Origin: Pseudomonadota bacterium
GTDB lineage: Bacteria; Pseudomonadota; Gammaproteobacteria; Burkholderiales; Burkholderiaceae_F
Direction: 5' to 3'
Assembly: GCA_029778535.1 (NCBI GenBank)
Contig: JAKOQB010000143.1
Coordinates: 1-64,000 of the forward strand
Length of the DNA stretch: 64,000 bases
Position numbers and translations under genes: made by a program
The notes under the pieces: model-generated
Database searches by the model: none
What the model was told of the DNA's origin: nothing
Seen by the model: only the letters and a program-made list of their open reading frames with translations
Shown: positions 10,341-23,749 of the stretch, piece by piece
How the letters are laid out: every line of letters begins with the position of its first letter
Numbering within the stretch: position 1 is the stretch's first letter

Positions 10341-13300
10341 TCATGCGGCCTCGGCCGTGAGCCGGACCGCGCTGTCGATGTCGACCGCGACGATGCGCGA
10401 CACGCCCTGCTCCTGCATCGTCACGCCCACCAGCTGCTCCGCCATTTCCATCGCGATCTTGTTGTGGGTGATGAACAGGAACTGCGTGTCGCCGGTCATC
10501 GACCGCACCAGCTCGCAGAAGCGCTCGGTATTGGCGTCGTCCAGCGGCGCGTCGACCTCGTCGAGCAGGCAAAATGGCGCCGGATTCAGCTTGAACAGCG
10601 CAAACACCAGCGCCGTGGCGGTCAGCGCTTTCTCGCCGCCCGACAGCAGGTGAATCGTGCTGTTGCGCTTGCCGGGCGGCTGCGCCATCACCTGCACGCC
10701 GGCGTCGAGGATCTCCTCGCCGGTCATCAGCAGCTTCGCTTCGCCGCCGCCGAAGAGCTTCGGAAACAGGATGCCGAACTGCTGATTGACGGCGTCGAAC
10801 GTCGACTGCAGCAGCGCGCGCGTCTCGCGGTCGATGCGCCGGATCGCGTCTTCCAGCGTGTCGATCGCGGTCCTCAGATCCGTGCTCTGCGCGTCGAGAA
10901 ACTGCTTGCGCTCGCGCGCCGAATTCAGCTCTTCCAGCGCGGCGAGATTGACCGCGCCGAGCGCCTCGATCTCGGAGGCGAGCCGCGCGATCTCCGGCTG
11001 CAGCGCGTTGGCCTTCACCGGCGCCGCTTCGAGCCGCGCCGCGAGCGCCGCCTCGTCCGCGTGCGCCTCGGCAAGCTGCTGCGCGAACTGCTCGGCCGCC
11101 AGCCGGGCGGCCTGCTCCTTCAGCTGCAGTTCGGTGATCTTGTCGCGCTTGGGCTGCAACTCGCTTTCCAGCGTCAGCCGCTGCTCGTCGAGCGCCTTCA
11201 GCCGCTGGCCGATCTCGTCCATCCGGCTGCGCGCCTCGCGCAGCGCCTCTTCCGCGCCGGCCCGTTGCGCGATCCACTTGTCCAGGCCGGTCCGCACCGC
11301 GCTGTCGTCGAGCTGCGCGAGCTGCGCGCGCGTCGCCTCGAGATCGGCGGCGAGCCGCTCGGCATCGGCCGCCGCGACCTGGATCGCGTGCGCGACGTCG
11401 GCGGCGCGCTCGCGCGCCGCACCCAGCTCGAACTCGTGGCGTTGCCGTTCACTGGAAAGACGCCGCTGCTCGTCGCGCGCTTCGCGCAGCACCCGATCGG
11501 CATCCTCGTAGGCGACGCGCGCCGCTTCGAACGCGCCCTGCTTGTCGGCGAGTTCCTGGTCGAGCTGCTCGAAGCGGCCGTCGGCGTCGCCGCGCTGCGC
11601 GCGCAGTTCGCTCTCGTGCGCGGCGACTTCGGCCAGTTCGGCCTCGATCTGGCCTGACCGGTGCCGCACGCGGCCGATCAGCTCGTCCAGACGCACCGCT
11701 TCGAGCTGGGTCGTATGCAGTTGCGTGCGCAGCCGGTCGGCCGCCTGCCGTTCGCTCTGGCTCTGCTCCTGCGCCTGCCGCAGCTGCGCCTCGGCGCGCG
11801 CCAGCCCCGCCACCGATTGCTCGACCAGCAGCTTCTGCGCGCGCAGTTCCTTTTCGAGGTTCTCGATTTCCTGCCGCCGCGCCAGCAGCCCGGCCTTGCG
11901 GTCGTCGGCCGCGTAGAAGCGTACGCCGTAGCGCGACACCAGGTGGCCGGACCTGACCACGAACTGTCCGCCCGGCGGCAACTGGTCGCGCGCCGAGAGT
12001 GCCTGCGCGACATCGTCGGCGACGAACACGTTGACCAGCCAGTCGCCCAACACCGCGGCCAGCGCCGCGTCGTGCCCGCGCACGCGCTCGGCCAGGCGCG
12101 TGAAGCCCGGCATGTGCACGCCCTCGCGCGCCACCGCGCCGGTCATCGAATAGAACGACACCCGCGCCGGCGGCGCGTTGCCCGCCAAGCCGGCCAGCAT
12201 GTCGAGGCGGCCGACCTCGAGCCCTTCGATGCGCTCGCGTAACAGCGCCTCGAACGCCACCTCCCAGCCGGACTCGACCTGGATGCGGCGGAACAGGCGC
12301 GGCAGGCTGTCGAGCCCCTGCGCGCGCAGCCACGGGTCGAGCCTTTCGTCGGCTTCGACGTTGGCCTGCAAGTCGCGCAGCGCGGTGAGCCGCGCGTCGA
12401 GCCGCGCCAGCGTTTCCGTTTCGCGCGTGCGCGCATCGAGCTGCGCCTGGCGCTCGCCCTGCAGCCGCGCGACCGCGGCTTCGGCCGCCTGCAGCCGCTG
12501 CGTGCCCGCCGCAAGCTCGGCTTCCATCCGTTGTGCATCGGCCTTCAGCGCCGCCAGCCGTGCATCGTCGGGCGCGCCGAGCTGCGCGCGCTCCTCGTTC
12601 AGCCGCTCGCGCCGCTGCGCCAGCGCGCCGAGCTGACGATCGATCGTGCGCTGCTGCTCGCTCGCGCCTTCGATCGCCTGCTCGGCCATGGCGACCGCGG
12701 TGCGCGCGGAGCCCATCGCGTCGCGCGCCGCGCGGTACGCCTCTTCGAGCTGCGGCAGCTGCGCGGAGTGCGTATCGACCAGCCCGACCGAACTCGAAAG
12801 CTTCTGCTCGCCGTCGCTGATCTGCTGCGCGAGATCCGCGGCGCGCGCGGTCAGGTCCTGCTGCTCGGCCAGGCGGCGGTTGTGCGCGGCCGCCAGCGTG
12901 TCGATCTGCGAGGCCATCCGCGCGCGGCTGTCGGCGATCAGGCGCAGCTCGGATTCGAGCTTGCCGACCTCGGCGTTGACGTTCAGCAGCGCGCTTTGCG
13001 CGGCGTGCACCGCGTCGGACGCGGCATAGTGCGCGCTGCGCGCTTCCTCGAGCTGGCGCTCGGTCGCGCGCAGCCCGGCGATGTGCGCCTCGACCGCGTT
13101 GGTGCGCGCGGCGATGTCGCGCGCGACCTTCTCCGCTTCGTTGTGTGCGTCGCGCCGGCGCAGGTACCACAGCAGTTGCTGGTTGCCGTCGTGCTCCGAT
13201 TTCAGCGCGTGGTAGCGCTGCGCGACCTCGGCCTGCTGCTCGAGCTTGGCGATCTGCGTCTGCAGCTCGCGCAGGATGTCCTCGACCCGGGTCAGGTTGT

Positions 13301-13865
13301 CGCGCGTGTCGGCCAGCCGGTTCTCCGTCTCGCGCCGCCGCTCCTTGTACTTCGATACGCCGGCGGCTTCCTCGAGGAACACGCGCAGCTCATCGGGGCG
13401 CGCCTCGATGATGCGCGTGATCATCCCCTGGCCGATGATCGCGTATGCGCGCGGGCCCAGCCCGGTGCCGAGAAACATGTCCTGCACGTCGCGCCGGCGC
13501 ACGCTCTGGTTGTTGATGTAGTAGCTCGAGGTGCCGTCGCGCGTGAGCACGCGCTTGACGGTGATCTCGCTGAACTTGCCCCACTCGCCGCCGATCCGAC
13601 CTTCGTTGTTCTCGAACGCCAGCTCGACGCTGGCGCGGCCGCCGGGCTTGCGGTTGGCCGAGCCGTTGAAGATCACGTCCTGCATCGATTCGCCGCGCAG
13701 CTCGGCGGCCTTGCTCTCGCCGAGCACCCAGCGCACCGCGTCGATCACGTTCGACTTGCCGCAGCCGTTGGGTCCGACGACGCCGACCAGGCTGCCGGGC
13801 ACATCGATGTGGGTGGGATCGACAAATGACTTGAAGCCGGCGAGCTTGATCTGCCGTAGACGCAC
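10341..13865 (-). CDS. smc: Chromosome segregation protein SMC
   Basis: Condensin ATPase that organises and segregates the chromosome. The 1174-residue protein starts from GTG and has an N-terminal ATPase lobe with Walker A GPNGCGKSNVIDAVRWVLGE, two very long coiled coils rich in Ala, Glu, Gln and Arg, a hinge around residues 510-660 (LDMLAGLAGNAPPARVSFYS), and a C-terminal lobe with signature LLSGGEKALTATALVFALF and Walker B CLLDEVDAPLDD. Length and layout are standard. It is divergent from queF across 106 bp and heads the smc-zipA-ligA-phosphorylase-def unit. Confidence 0.97.
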   Translation of the reverse strand: MRLRQIKLAGFKSFVDPTHIDVPGSLVGVVGPNGCGKSNVIDAVRWVLGESKAAELRGESMQDVIFNGSANRKPGGRASVELAFENNEGRIGGEWGKFSEITVKRVLTRDGTSSYYINNQSVRRRDVQDMFLGTGLGPRAYAIIGQGMITRIIEARPDELRVFLEEAAGVSKYKERRRETENRLADTRDNLTRVEDILRELQTQIAKLEQQAEVAQRYHALKSEHDGNQQLLWYLRRRDAHNEAEKVARDIAARTNAVEAHIAGLRATERQLEEARSAHYAASDAVHAAQSALLNVNAEVGKLESELRLIADSRARMASQIDTLAAAHNRRLAEQQDLTARAADLAQQISDGEQKLSSSVGLVDTHSAQLPQLEEAYRAARDAMGSARTAVAMAEQAIEGASEQQRTIDRQLGALAQRRERLNEERAQLGAPDDARLAALKADAQRMEAELAAGTQRLQAAEAAVARLQGERQAQLDARTRETETLARLDARLTALRDLQANVEADERLDPWLRAQGLDSLPRLFRRIQVESGWEVAFEALLRERIEGLEVGRLDMLAGLAGNAPPARVSFYSMTGAVAREGVHMPGFTRLAERVRGHDAALAAVLGDWLVNVFVADDVAQALSARDQLPPGGQFVVRSGHLVSRYGVRFYAADDRKAGLLARRQEIENLEKELRAQKLLVEQSVAGLARAEAQLRQAQEQSQSERQAADRLRTQLHTTQLEAVRLDELIGRVRHRSGQIEAELAEVAAHESELRAQRGDADGRFEQLDQELADKQGAFEAARVAYEDADRVLREARDEQRRLSSERQRHEFELGAARERAADVAHAIQVAAADAERLAADLEATRAQLAQLDDSAVRTGLDKWIAQRAGAEEALREARSRMDEIGQRLKALDEQRLTLESELQPKRDKITELQLKEQAARLAAEQFAQQLAEAHADEAALAARLEAAPVKANALQPEIARLASEIEALGAVNLAALEELNSARERKQFLDAQSTDLRTAIDTLEDAIRRIDRETRALLQSTFDAVNQQFGILFPKLFGGGEAKLLMTGEEILDAGVQVMAQPPGKRNSTIHLLSGGEKALTATALVFALFKLNPAPFCLLDEVDAPLDDANTERFCELVRSMTGDTQFLFITHNKIAMEMAEQLVGVTMQEQGVSRIVAVDIDSAVRLTAEAA

Positions 13866-13971
13866 GATGGGATTCCGGGACCGCGCCGCGAGGGTTGAAT
13901 CGTCGCCGCGCGAAGTTGAGTCGATTCCGTAGAATCATAGCAACTGCAACCCGTCCGACAGCGCCGCCGCC

Positions 13972-14391
13972 ATGGCCTCGCGTCCCTCGAAAGCGCTGGA
14001 AACCTTCGCCAACCCCAGTCCGGCGCGCGACTACCTGGTCCATATCGAGGTGCCCGAGTTCACCTGCCTGTGCCCGTTGACCGGCCAGCCGGATTTCGCC
14101 ACGCTGGTGCTCGACTACGTGCCCGACCGCAGGAACGTCGAACTGAAGAGCCTGAAGCTCTACATGTGGGCGTACCGCAATGAAGGCGCGTTCCACGAGG
14201 CAGTGACCAACCGCATCCTCGACGACCTGGTGCGCGCGCTGGCGCCGCGCTTCATGCGGCTCACGGCGAAGTGGTACGTGCGCGGCGGCATCTTCACCAC
14301 CGTCGTGGCCGAGCACCGCAAGCGCGGCTGGAAGCCGGCGCCATACGTCGACGTCGGACGCTTTGAAGCTTCGTCGAGCATGCGCGGATGA
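13972..14391 (+). CDS. queF: NADPH-dependent 7-cyano-7-deazaguanine reductase (QueF, short form)
   Basis: Reduces preQ0 to preQ1 in queuosine tRNA modification. The 139 residues match the single-domain (Bacillus-type) QueF rather than the longer E. coli type. The active-site motif [14 protein letters not shown] holds the nucleophilic Cys34 and Asp41, and [20 protein letters not shown] is the substrate and cofactor region. It overlaps the start of dapC by 4 bp (ATGA). No preQ1 riboswitch-like element was recognised in the short upstream region, and no other queuosine gene is in the window. Confidence 0.95.
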   Translation: MASRPSKALETFANPSPARDYLVHIEVPEFTCLCPLTGQPDFATLVLDYVPDRRNVELKSLKLYMWAYRNEGAFHEAVTNRILDDLVRALAPRFMRLTAKWYVRGGIFTTVVAEHRKRGWKPAPYVDVGRFEASSSMRG

Positions 14392-15572
14392 ATCCCGACC
14401 TCGCGCGGCTGCAGCCGTATCCGTTCGAGCGCCTGCGGCGCCTGTACGAGGGCGCCACCCCGCCGCCGGGGCTCAAGCTGATCGACCTGTCGATCGGAGA
14501 ACCCAAACACCCGGCGCCGCGCCTGATCTTCGAAGCGCTGACCGAGGCGTTGCCGGGGCTGGCGAATTATCCGAGCACGATCGGCACCGAGGCGCTGCGC
14601 GAATCGATCGCGCACTGGCTGATGCGCCGCTACGCGCTGCCGCGCGTCGACCCTGCCACGCAGGTGCTGCCGATCTGCGGTTCGCGCGAGGCGCTGTTCG
14701 CGATCGCACAGGCGGTCGTCGACCGCAGCCGCGACGCGCTGGTCGTCTCGCCCAACCCCTTCTATCAGATCTATGAAGGCGCCGCGCTGCTCGCCGGGGC
14801 GCAGCCGCTGTTCCTGCCCGTCACGCCCGCCAACGGCTTCCGGATGGAGTTCGAGCGCGTGACGGCCGAGCAGTGGCGGCGCGTGCAGCTCGTCTACGTG
14901 TGCACGCCCGGCAATCCGCACGGGCGCGTGATGACCCATGGCGAATGGCAGGCGCTGTTCGAGCTGTCGGACCGCCACGGCTTCGTGATCGCCGCCGACG
15001 AGTGCTATTCGGAGATCTACTTCGACGAGGCCAAGCCGCCGCTCGGGGCACTGCAGGCCGCGCACGCGCTCGGGCGCGACCGCTTCGACCGCCTGCTGGT
15101 GTTCGGCAGCCTGTCGAAGCGCTCCAACGCGCCGGGACTGCGCTCCGGCTTCGTCGCCGGCGACGAAAGGCTGCTGAAGCAGTTCCTGCTGTACCGCACT
15201 TACCACGGCAATGCGATGAGCCCGCCGGTGCAGGCGGCCAGCGTCGCCGCCTGGCGCGACGAGCAGCACGTCGGCGACAACCGTCGCCTCTATGCGGCCA
15301 AGTTCGCGCAGGCCACGCCGATCGTGCAGCGCGCGCTGCGGGTGCAGCGGCCGGAAGCGGCGTTTTATCTCTGGGCCGCGACGCCGATCGACGACGAGGC
15401 CTATGCGCGCCGCCTGTATGCCCAGTGCCACGTGAAGGCGCTGCCCGGCAGCTATCTGTCACGCGAACGCGACGGGATGAACCCCGGCAAGGGCTACGTG
15501 CGGCTGGCGCTGGTTGCGAGCGAGGCCGAGGTGCTCGAGGCTGCCCACCGAATCGCCACCCTGAAACTCTGA
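14388..15572 (+). CDS. dapC: Succinyldiaminopimelate transaminase
   Basis: Class I/II PLP aminotransferase of 394 residues acting in the succinylase branch of lysine/meso-diaminopimelate synthesis. Visible motifs: the N-terminal [12 protein letters not shown], the PLP-contact segment [31 protein letters not shown], the Asp/Tyr region [14 protein letters not shown], the Schiff-base Lys244 in [16 protein letters not shown], and the C-terminal Arg region GYVRLALVA. It is coupled to queF by ATGA overlap and followed by dapD 8 bp later. dapD and dapE nearby make DapC far more likely than another aspartate-family transaminase. Confidence 0.93.
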   Translation: MNPDLARLQPYPFERLRRLYEGATPPPGLKLIDLSIGEPKHPAPRLIFEALTEALPGLANYPSTIGTEALRESIAHWLMRRYALPRVDPATQVLPICGSREALFAIAQAVVDRSRDALVVSPNPFYQIYEGAALLAGAQPLFLPVTPANGFRMEFERVTAEQWRRVQLVYVCTPGNPHGRVMTHGEWQALFELSDRHGFVIAADECYSEIYFDEAKPPLGALQAAHALGRDRFDRLLVFGSLSKRSNAPGLRSGFVAGDERLLKQFLLYRTYHGNAMSPPVQAASVAAWRDEQHVGDNRRLYAAKFAQATPIVQRALRVQRPEAAFYLWAATPIDDEAYARRLYAQCHVKALPGSYLSRERDGMNPGKGYVRLALVASEAEVLEAAHRIATLKL

Positions 15573-15580
15573 GGACCCTC

Positions 15581-16429
15581 ATGTCGCTGCAATCGATCAT
15601 CGAAGACGCGTGGGAGAACCGCGCCGGCCTGACTCCGAACAACGCGCCCGCCGCGCTGAAGGACGCCGTCAACGCGGCGATCGAGGACCTCGACGCCGGC
15701 CGCGTGCGCGTGGCGGAGAAGCGCGGCGGCGACTGGGTCGTGCACCAGTGGCTGAAGAAGGCGGTGCTGCTGTCGTTCCGGCTGCGCGACAACCGCCGCA
15801 TGGGCTTCGACCCGGCGCCGGGGCTGGAGCCGGCGTTCCAGTTCTATGACAAGGTTGCCACCAAGTTCGCCGGCTGGACCGACGCCGACTTCCAGCGCGC
15901 CGGGGTGCGCGTGGTGCCGCCGGCGGTCGCGCGGCGCGGTGCATACCTGGCGCAGAACGTCGTTCTGATGCCGTCGTACGTGAACATCGGCGCCTACGTC
16001 GACGAGGGCACGATGGTCGACACCTGGGCCACCGTCGGCTCCTGCGCGCAGATCGGCAAGAACGTGCACCTGTCGGGCGGGGTCGGCATCGGCGGCGTGC
16101 TGGAACCTGTGCAGGCGGGCCCGACCATCATCGAGGACAACTGCTTCATCGGCGCGCGCTCCGAGGTCGTCGAGGGCGTGATCGTCGAGGAGAACTCGGT
16201 GATCAGCATGGGGGTGTTCATCGGCAAGAGCACGCGCATTTTCGATCGCGAAAGCGGCGAGATCCTGTACGGCCGCGTGCCCGCGGGCTCGGTGGTCGTG
16301 TCCGGGTCGCTGCCGTCGAAGAACTGCCAGCTCTACTGCGCGGTGATCGTCAAGCGCGTCGACGCGCAGACGCGCGCCAAGACGGGCATCAACGAGCTGC
16401 TGCGCGAGGCCGCCGCCGCGCCGCAGTGA
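15581..16429 (+). CDS. dapD: 2,3,4,5-tetrahydropyridine-2,6-dicarboxylate N-succinyltransferase
   Basis: Transfers succinyl from succinyl-CoA to tetrahydrodipicolinate, the step before DapC. The 282-residue protein starts [20 protein letters not shown]; a Shine-Dalgarno GAGGA sits on the dapC stop. After an alpha domain comes a left-handed beta-helix of hexapeptide repeats ([20 protein letters not shown], then [19 protein letters not shown]), ending in the CoA-side region [12 protein letters not shown] longer in-frame extension upstream overlaps dapC and is not conserved, so it is rejected. Confidence 0.96.
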   Translation: MSLQSIIEDAWENRAGLTPNNAPAALKDAVNAAIEDLDAGRVRVAEKRGGDWVVHQWLKKAVLLSFRLRDNRRMGFDPAPGLEPAFQFYDKVATKFAGWTDADFQRAGVRVVPPAVARRGAYLAQNVVLMPSYVNIGAYVDEGTMVDTWATVGSCAQIGKNVHLSGGVGIGGVLEPVQAGPTIIEDNCFIGARSEVVEGVIVEENSVISMGVFIGKSTRIFDRESGEILYGRVPAGSVVVSGSLPSKNCQLYCAVIVKRVDAQTRAKTGINELLREAAAAPQ

Positions 16430-16476
16430 CCGGCCGCGCTCTGGCCAACGGGCGCTTCCAAGGGCACACTTAGGCC

Positions 16477-16499
16477 GATCGGCCGACTTTCGGCTGATC
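16477..16499 (+). terminator. Terminator-like hairpin after dapD
   Basis: GATCGGCCGA and TCGGCTGATC pair as a 10-bp stem (one mismatch) around a 3-nt loop, 48 bp after the dapD stop. It is followed by CCCCC rather than a T-run, so it is at best a weak or factor-dependent terminator. Confidence 0.35.
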
Positions 16500-16542
16500 C
16501 CCCGTCTGCGTATTCTTGGCGGTCCAAGAACTGGAGGACGCG

Positions 16543-17697
16543 ATGCCGCAAGACTCGACCGGCCTCGACAAACTGTTCCAGCTGATGGCCGAGCGCAAGG
16601 CCTCCGACCTGTATCTGTCGGTTGGCTCGCCGGTCACGATCAAGATCAACGGCGTGTGCGTTCCGATCAACCAGGAGCGGCTGCAGCCGCAGCAGGTCGT
16701 GCAACTGCTCGCCAGCCGGCTGTCCGATTCCCAGTTCCGCGAACTCGAAGAACAGCGTGAGCTCAATGCCGGCCTGCCGGTCACCGGGGTCGGCAGCTTT
16801 CGCCTGAGCGCGTTCCTGCAGCGGGGCACGGTGTCGGCGGTGATCCGCTTCATCCCGCACGATGTGCCGCGGCTGGACGAACTGGCGCTGCCGGACATGC
16901 TGAAGGATCTGATCATGGAGCGGCGCGGGCTGATCCTGGTGGTCGGCGCGGCCGGCTCGGGCAAGTCGACCACGATCGCGTCGATGCTCGACCATCGCAA
17001 CGAGCTGTCGACCGGGCACATGCTCACCTTCGAGGATCCGATCGAATTCCTGTTCCGCAACAAGAAGTCGATCATCAACCAGCGCGAGATCGGCTCGGAT
17101 GCCAGGTCGCTGCAGATCGCGCTGAAGAACGCGATGCGGCAGGCGCCCGACGTGATCTTCATCGGCGAGATCCGCGACCGCGACACGATGGGTGCGGCGC
17201 TCGCCTACTCGATGTCGGGGCACCTGGTGGTCGCGACCATGCACGCGACCAACTGCGCGCATGCGCTGAACCGCGTGATCAGCTTTTATTCGCCCGAAAC
17301 GCGCGACGCGCTGTTCCAGGACATGGCGGCGTCGCTGAAGGCGATCATCTCGCAGCGGCTGGTGCGCTCGCGCAAAGGCGGACGCGTGCCCGCGGTCGAA
17401 GTGATGCTGAACAACGGGCACACGACCGATCTGGTCGAGCGCGGCGACGTGCAGGCGATCAAGGAAGCAATGGAACAGACGCTCGCCCCGGGCAGCCAGA
17501 CCTTCGAGCAGAGCCTGTATACGCTGCTGCAGAAGGACATGATCACGCGCGAGGACGCGCTTGCCGCCGCGGACTCGAAGAACAACCTGCTCTGGCTGAT
17601 CAACAACGCCGGCAAGGCGCAGTCGCAGGGTTCGGCGCAGCAGAAGAAATCGGTGCCGGAGCCGTCGTCATTCTCCGAGTTCACGCTGAACATCTAG
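16543..17697 (+). CDS. PilT/PilU-family type IV pilus motor ATPase
   Basis: Cytoplasmic secretion-type ATPase that powers pilus retraction. The start is set at 16543, with GGAGGA 5 bp upstream; an in-frame TTG at 16516 would add nine residues. The 384-residue protein begins MPQDSTGLDKLFQLMAERKA and contains Walker A VVGAAGSGKSTTIASML, the Asp box around LTFEDPIEFLF, Walker B APDVIFIGEIRDRDT and the His box VATMHATNCAHALN. The C-terminal tail (SFSEFTLNI) resembles PilU-type more than PilT-type proteins. It is embedded in the dap cluster rather than with other pil genes, none of which are in the window. Confidence 0.9.
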   Translation: MPQDSTGLDKLFQLMAERKASDLYLSVGSPVTIKINGVCVPINQERLQPQQVVQLLASRLSDSQFRELEEQRELNAGLPVTGVGSFRLSAFLQRGTVSAVIRFIPHDVPRLDELALPDMLKDLIMERRGLILVVGAAGSGKSTTIASMLDHRNELSTGHMLTFEDPIEFLFRNKKSIINQREIGSDARSLQIALKNAMRQAPDVIFIGEIRDRDTMGAALAYSMSGHLVVATMHATNCAHALNRVISFYSPETRDALFQDMAASLKAIISQRLVRSRKGGRVPAVEVMLNNGHTTDLVERGDVQAIKEAMEQTLAPGSQTFEQSLYTLLQKDMITREDALAAADSKNNLLWLINNAGKAQSQGSAQQKKSVPEPSSFSEFTLNI

Positions 17698-17731
17698 ACC
17701 GTAGAATCCGGCGCTGCCGCGTCGGTGGTGA

Positions 17732-19775
<2,044 letters not shown>

Positions 19776-19779
<4 letters not shown>

Positions 19780-19918
19780 TCTGTGATCCGTGATCTGTGA
19801 TCGTAACCGACCCGTCCGCCGGCAAACGCGGCTTGCGGGCAGCACCGTAGACGGGAGGCAACGGATCCATGGGCCGGCACCATAACCCACGGATCACGGA
19901 TCACAGATCACGGATCAC
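19776..19918. repeat. Inverted heptamer-repeat hairpin between prmB and the ABC-F gene
   Basis: The left arm (19776-19803) is four tandem 7-mers GTGATCT, GTGATCC, GTGATCT, GTGATCG. The right arm (19888-19918) is the same kind of unit inverted, and a loop of about 84 nt separates them. The arms match at about 25 of 28 positions, and the differences again fall at the variable seventh base. The design parallels the hairpin at 5872-5940. The prmB stop is inside the left arm, and the next ATG is 7 bp after the right arm. Confidence 0.7.
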
Positions 19919-19924
19919 GAGCCA

Positions 19925-21813
<1,889 letters not shown>

Positions 21814-21817
<4 letters not shown>

Positions 21818-23004
21818 ATCCGCTGGCGGGGCTGCGCATCCTGGATCTGACGCGGCTGCTGCCGGGACCGGCGGCGACGATGCATCTGGCGGACTTCGGC
21901 GCCGACGTGATCAAGGTCGAGGACACCGCGGAGGGCGACTACATGCGCTCGATTCCGCCGACGACGAAAAGCGCCGAGGGCCGCGAGGTGAATCCGGCCT
22001 TCGAGGCGATCAACCGCGGCAAGCGTTCGATCCGCATCGATCTCAAGGCGCCGCACGGTCGCGAAGTGCTGTGGAAGTTGATCGACACGGCCGACGCTTT
22101 GATCGAGCAGTTCCGCCCCGGAGTGCTCGGACGGCTCGGCTTCGGCTGGGACGCGGTGCATGCGCGCAATCCGCGGCTGGTGCTGTGTTCGCTGTCGGGC
22201 TACGGGCAGACCGGGCCGTGGGCACAGGCCGCCGGCCACGACATCAACTACGCGGCGCGCACGGGCGTGCTCGACCAGAACCGTGCAGGCGGCGTGCCGG
22301 CGCTGCCGAACCTGCAGGTCGGCGACCTGCTCGGCGGCACCCTGACCGCGCTGTCCGCGCTGCTGATCGCGCTGCTCGGCGCGCAGCGCACCGGCCAGGG
22401 CAGCCGCGTCGACGCGGCGATGACCGACGGCCTGCTGGTGCACCACCTGTTCCCGGTCGCCGATCTCGACGCCGGGCAGACTCCGGTCGCCGAACGCACG
22501 CTGCTGACCGGCGGCGCCGCCTGCTACGGCGTGTACGAAACGGCCGATCGCCAGTATCTCGCACTCGGCGCGCTGGAACTGAAGTTCTGGCAGTCGTTCT
22601 GCGACGCCGCCGGTCTCGCCGAACTGAAATCGCACCACTGGTCGCTCGGCGAAGCGCCGGGCTGCGAAGCGGCACGCGCGACGCGCGAGCGCGTCGCCGA
22701 GCGGCTGCGCAGCCGCACGCGGGCGGAGTGGGACGCCGTGTTCGCGAACGTCGACTGCTGCGTCACGCCGATCCTCACCCCGTTGGAGGCGCTCGCGCAG
22801 CCGCACCATCACGTGCGCGCACTCGTGCACCGGCGCGGCCGCGTCACCGCGCTCGGGCCACTGGCGCAGATTTCGGGGCACCGGCTCGAAGTGAAGGCCG
22901 CTCCGACCGCGGGCGAGCACACGGCTGCGCTGCTGCGCGAGCTCGGCTACGACGACGCGGCCATCGACGAACTTCTGGCGAGCGGCGCCGTCAAGGACCG
23001 ATGA
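21814..23004 (+). CDS. CaiB/BaiF family CoA transferase, alpha-methylacyl-CoA racemase-like
   Basis: A 396-residue class III CoA-transferase-fold protein starting at GTG (overlap GTGA with the ABC-F gene). It opens LAGLRILDLTRLLPGPAATM, typical of the family. The pair used by alpha-methylacyl-CoA racemase is present: H142 in GHDINYAARTGVL and D171 in NLQVGDLLGGT. That favours racemisation of 2-methylacyl-CoAs over CoA transfer, though the two activities are hard to separate by sequence. It lies in a plus-strand series with a histidine phosphatase and a kinase-like protein, suggesting fatty/branched acyl-CoA catabolism. Confidence 0.88.
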
Positions 23005-23711
23005 TCGAACGCCGCCGCCTGCTGCTGATGCGCCACGGCTCGGTCGAGTACTTCGACGCCGACGGCCATCCCTATCCGCCCGACGATGTGCCGCTTACGC
23101 CCGCCGGCATCGCGCAGGCGCGCGCGCTGGGCGCTGCGCTGGCGGCAGGCGGCGCCGCAATCGATCGCGTAGTGACCAGCGGATTGCGCCGCACGCGCGA
23201 GAGCGCGCAGCACGTGCTGGAAGCGGTCCGGCTTTCACCGCCGCTCGAGCACTGGGACGACCTGCGCGAGATCCGCGGCGGCCGGCTGTCGGAGATTCGC
23301 GACGACGCGCTGCGCGACGCATTTCTGTCCGCGTTCGAAGGACCGGTCGCGCGGGAAACACGGTTCCTCGGCGGCGAGACGATCGGCGCACTGCTTGACC
23401 GCGTGCTGCCGCAGGTCGAACGGCTGCTTGCCGATCCGGGCTGGGACACGGCGCTGCTGGTCGCGCATGGCGGCGTCAACCGCGCGGTGCTGTCGTGGTT
23501 CCTGACCGGACAGCACCTGTTCCTCGGCGGGCTGGCGCAGGACGCCGGCTGCCTGAACGTGATCGACGTCGGGCCGACGCTCGCCACCAGCGTGGTGCGG
23601 CTGGTCAACTTCTGCGCGATCGACACGCTGCGCACCGCCACGCGCGCCTCGACCATGGAAGAATTGCTGCATAAATACCTGAAGCAGCGAAGTTCCGTCC
23701 CCTCTCCCTGA
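23001..23711 (+). CDS. Histidine phosphatase family protein
   Basis: A 236-residue member of the phosphoglycerate-mutase/SixA superfamily, substrate unknown. The phosphohistidine motif is LLLMRHGSVEY near the N-terminus; the second catalytic His is in LLVAHGGVNRAVLSW. It overlaps the CoA-transferase gene by ATGA. The last residues (SSVPSP) are encoded inside a CCCTCTCCC-type intergenic palindrome, so the natural C-terminus may have been reset by that repeat. The following kinase-like gene starts 38 bp later. Confidence 0.88.
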   Translation: MIERRRLLLMRHGSVEYFDADGHPYPPDDVPLTPAGIAQARALGAALAAGGAAIDRVVTSGLRRTRESAQHVLEAVRLSPPLEHWDDLREIRGGRLSEIRDDALRDAFLSAFEGPVARETRFLGGETIGALLDRVLPQVERLLADPGWDTALLVAHGGVNRAVLSWFLTGQHLFLGGLAQDAGCLNVIDVGPTLATSVVRLVNFCAIDTLRTATRASTMEELLHKYLKQRSSVPSP

Positions 23712-23740
23712 TCACGGCGAGAGGGCTAGGGTGAAGGGCG
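23699..23740. repeat. CCCTCTCCC / GAGAGGG intergenic palindrome
   Basis: CCCTCTC (23700-23706) and GAGAGGG (23719-23725) form a 7-bp stem with a 12-nt loop, followed by CTAGGGTGAAGGG. This matches a short palindromic unit scattered between genes in many GC-rich proteobacteria. It contains the end of the histidine phosphatase gene. Confidence 0.5.
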
Positions 23741-23749
23741 CTTTTCCGG

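Noticed and set aside
13866..13971. Possible preQ1 riboswitch ahead of queF
   Set aside because: The 106-bp gap shows no recognisable preQ1 aptamer pattern and also has to hold the smc promoter.
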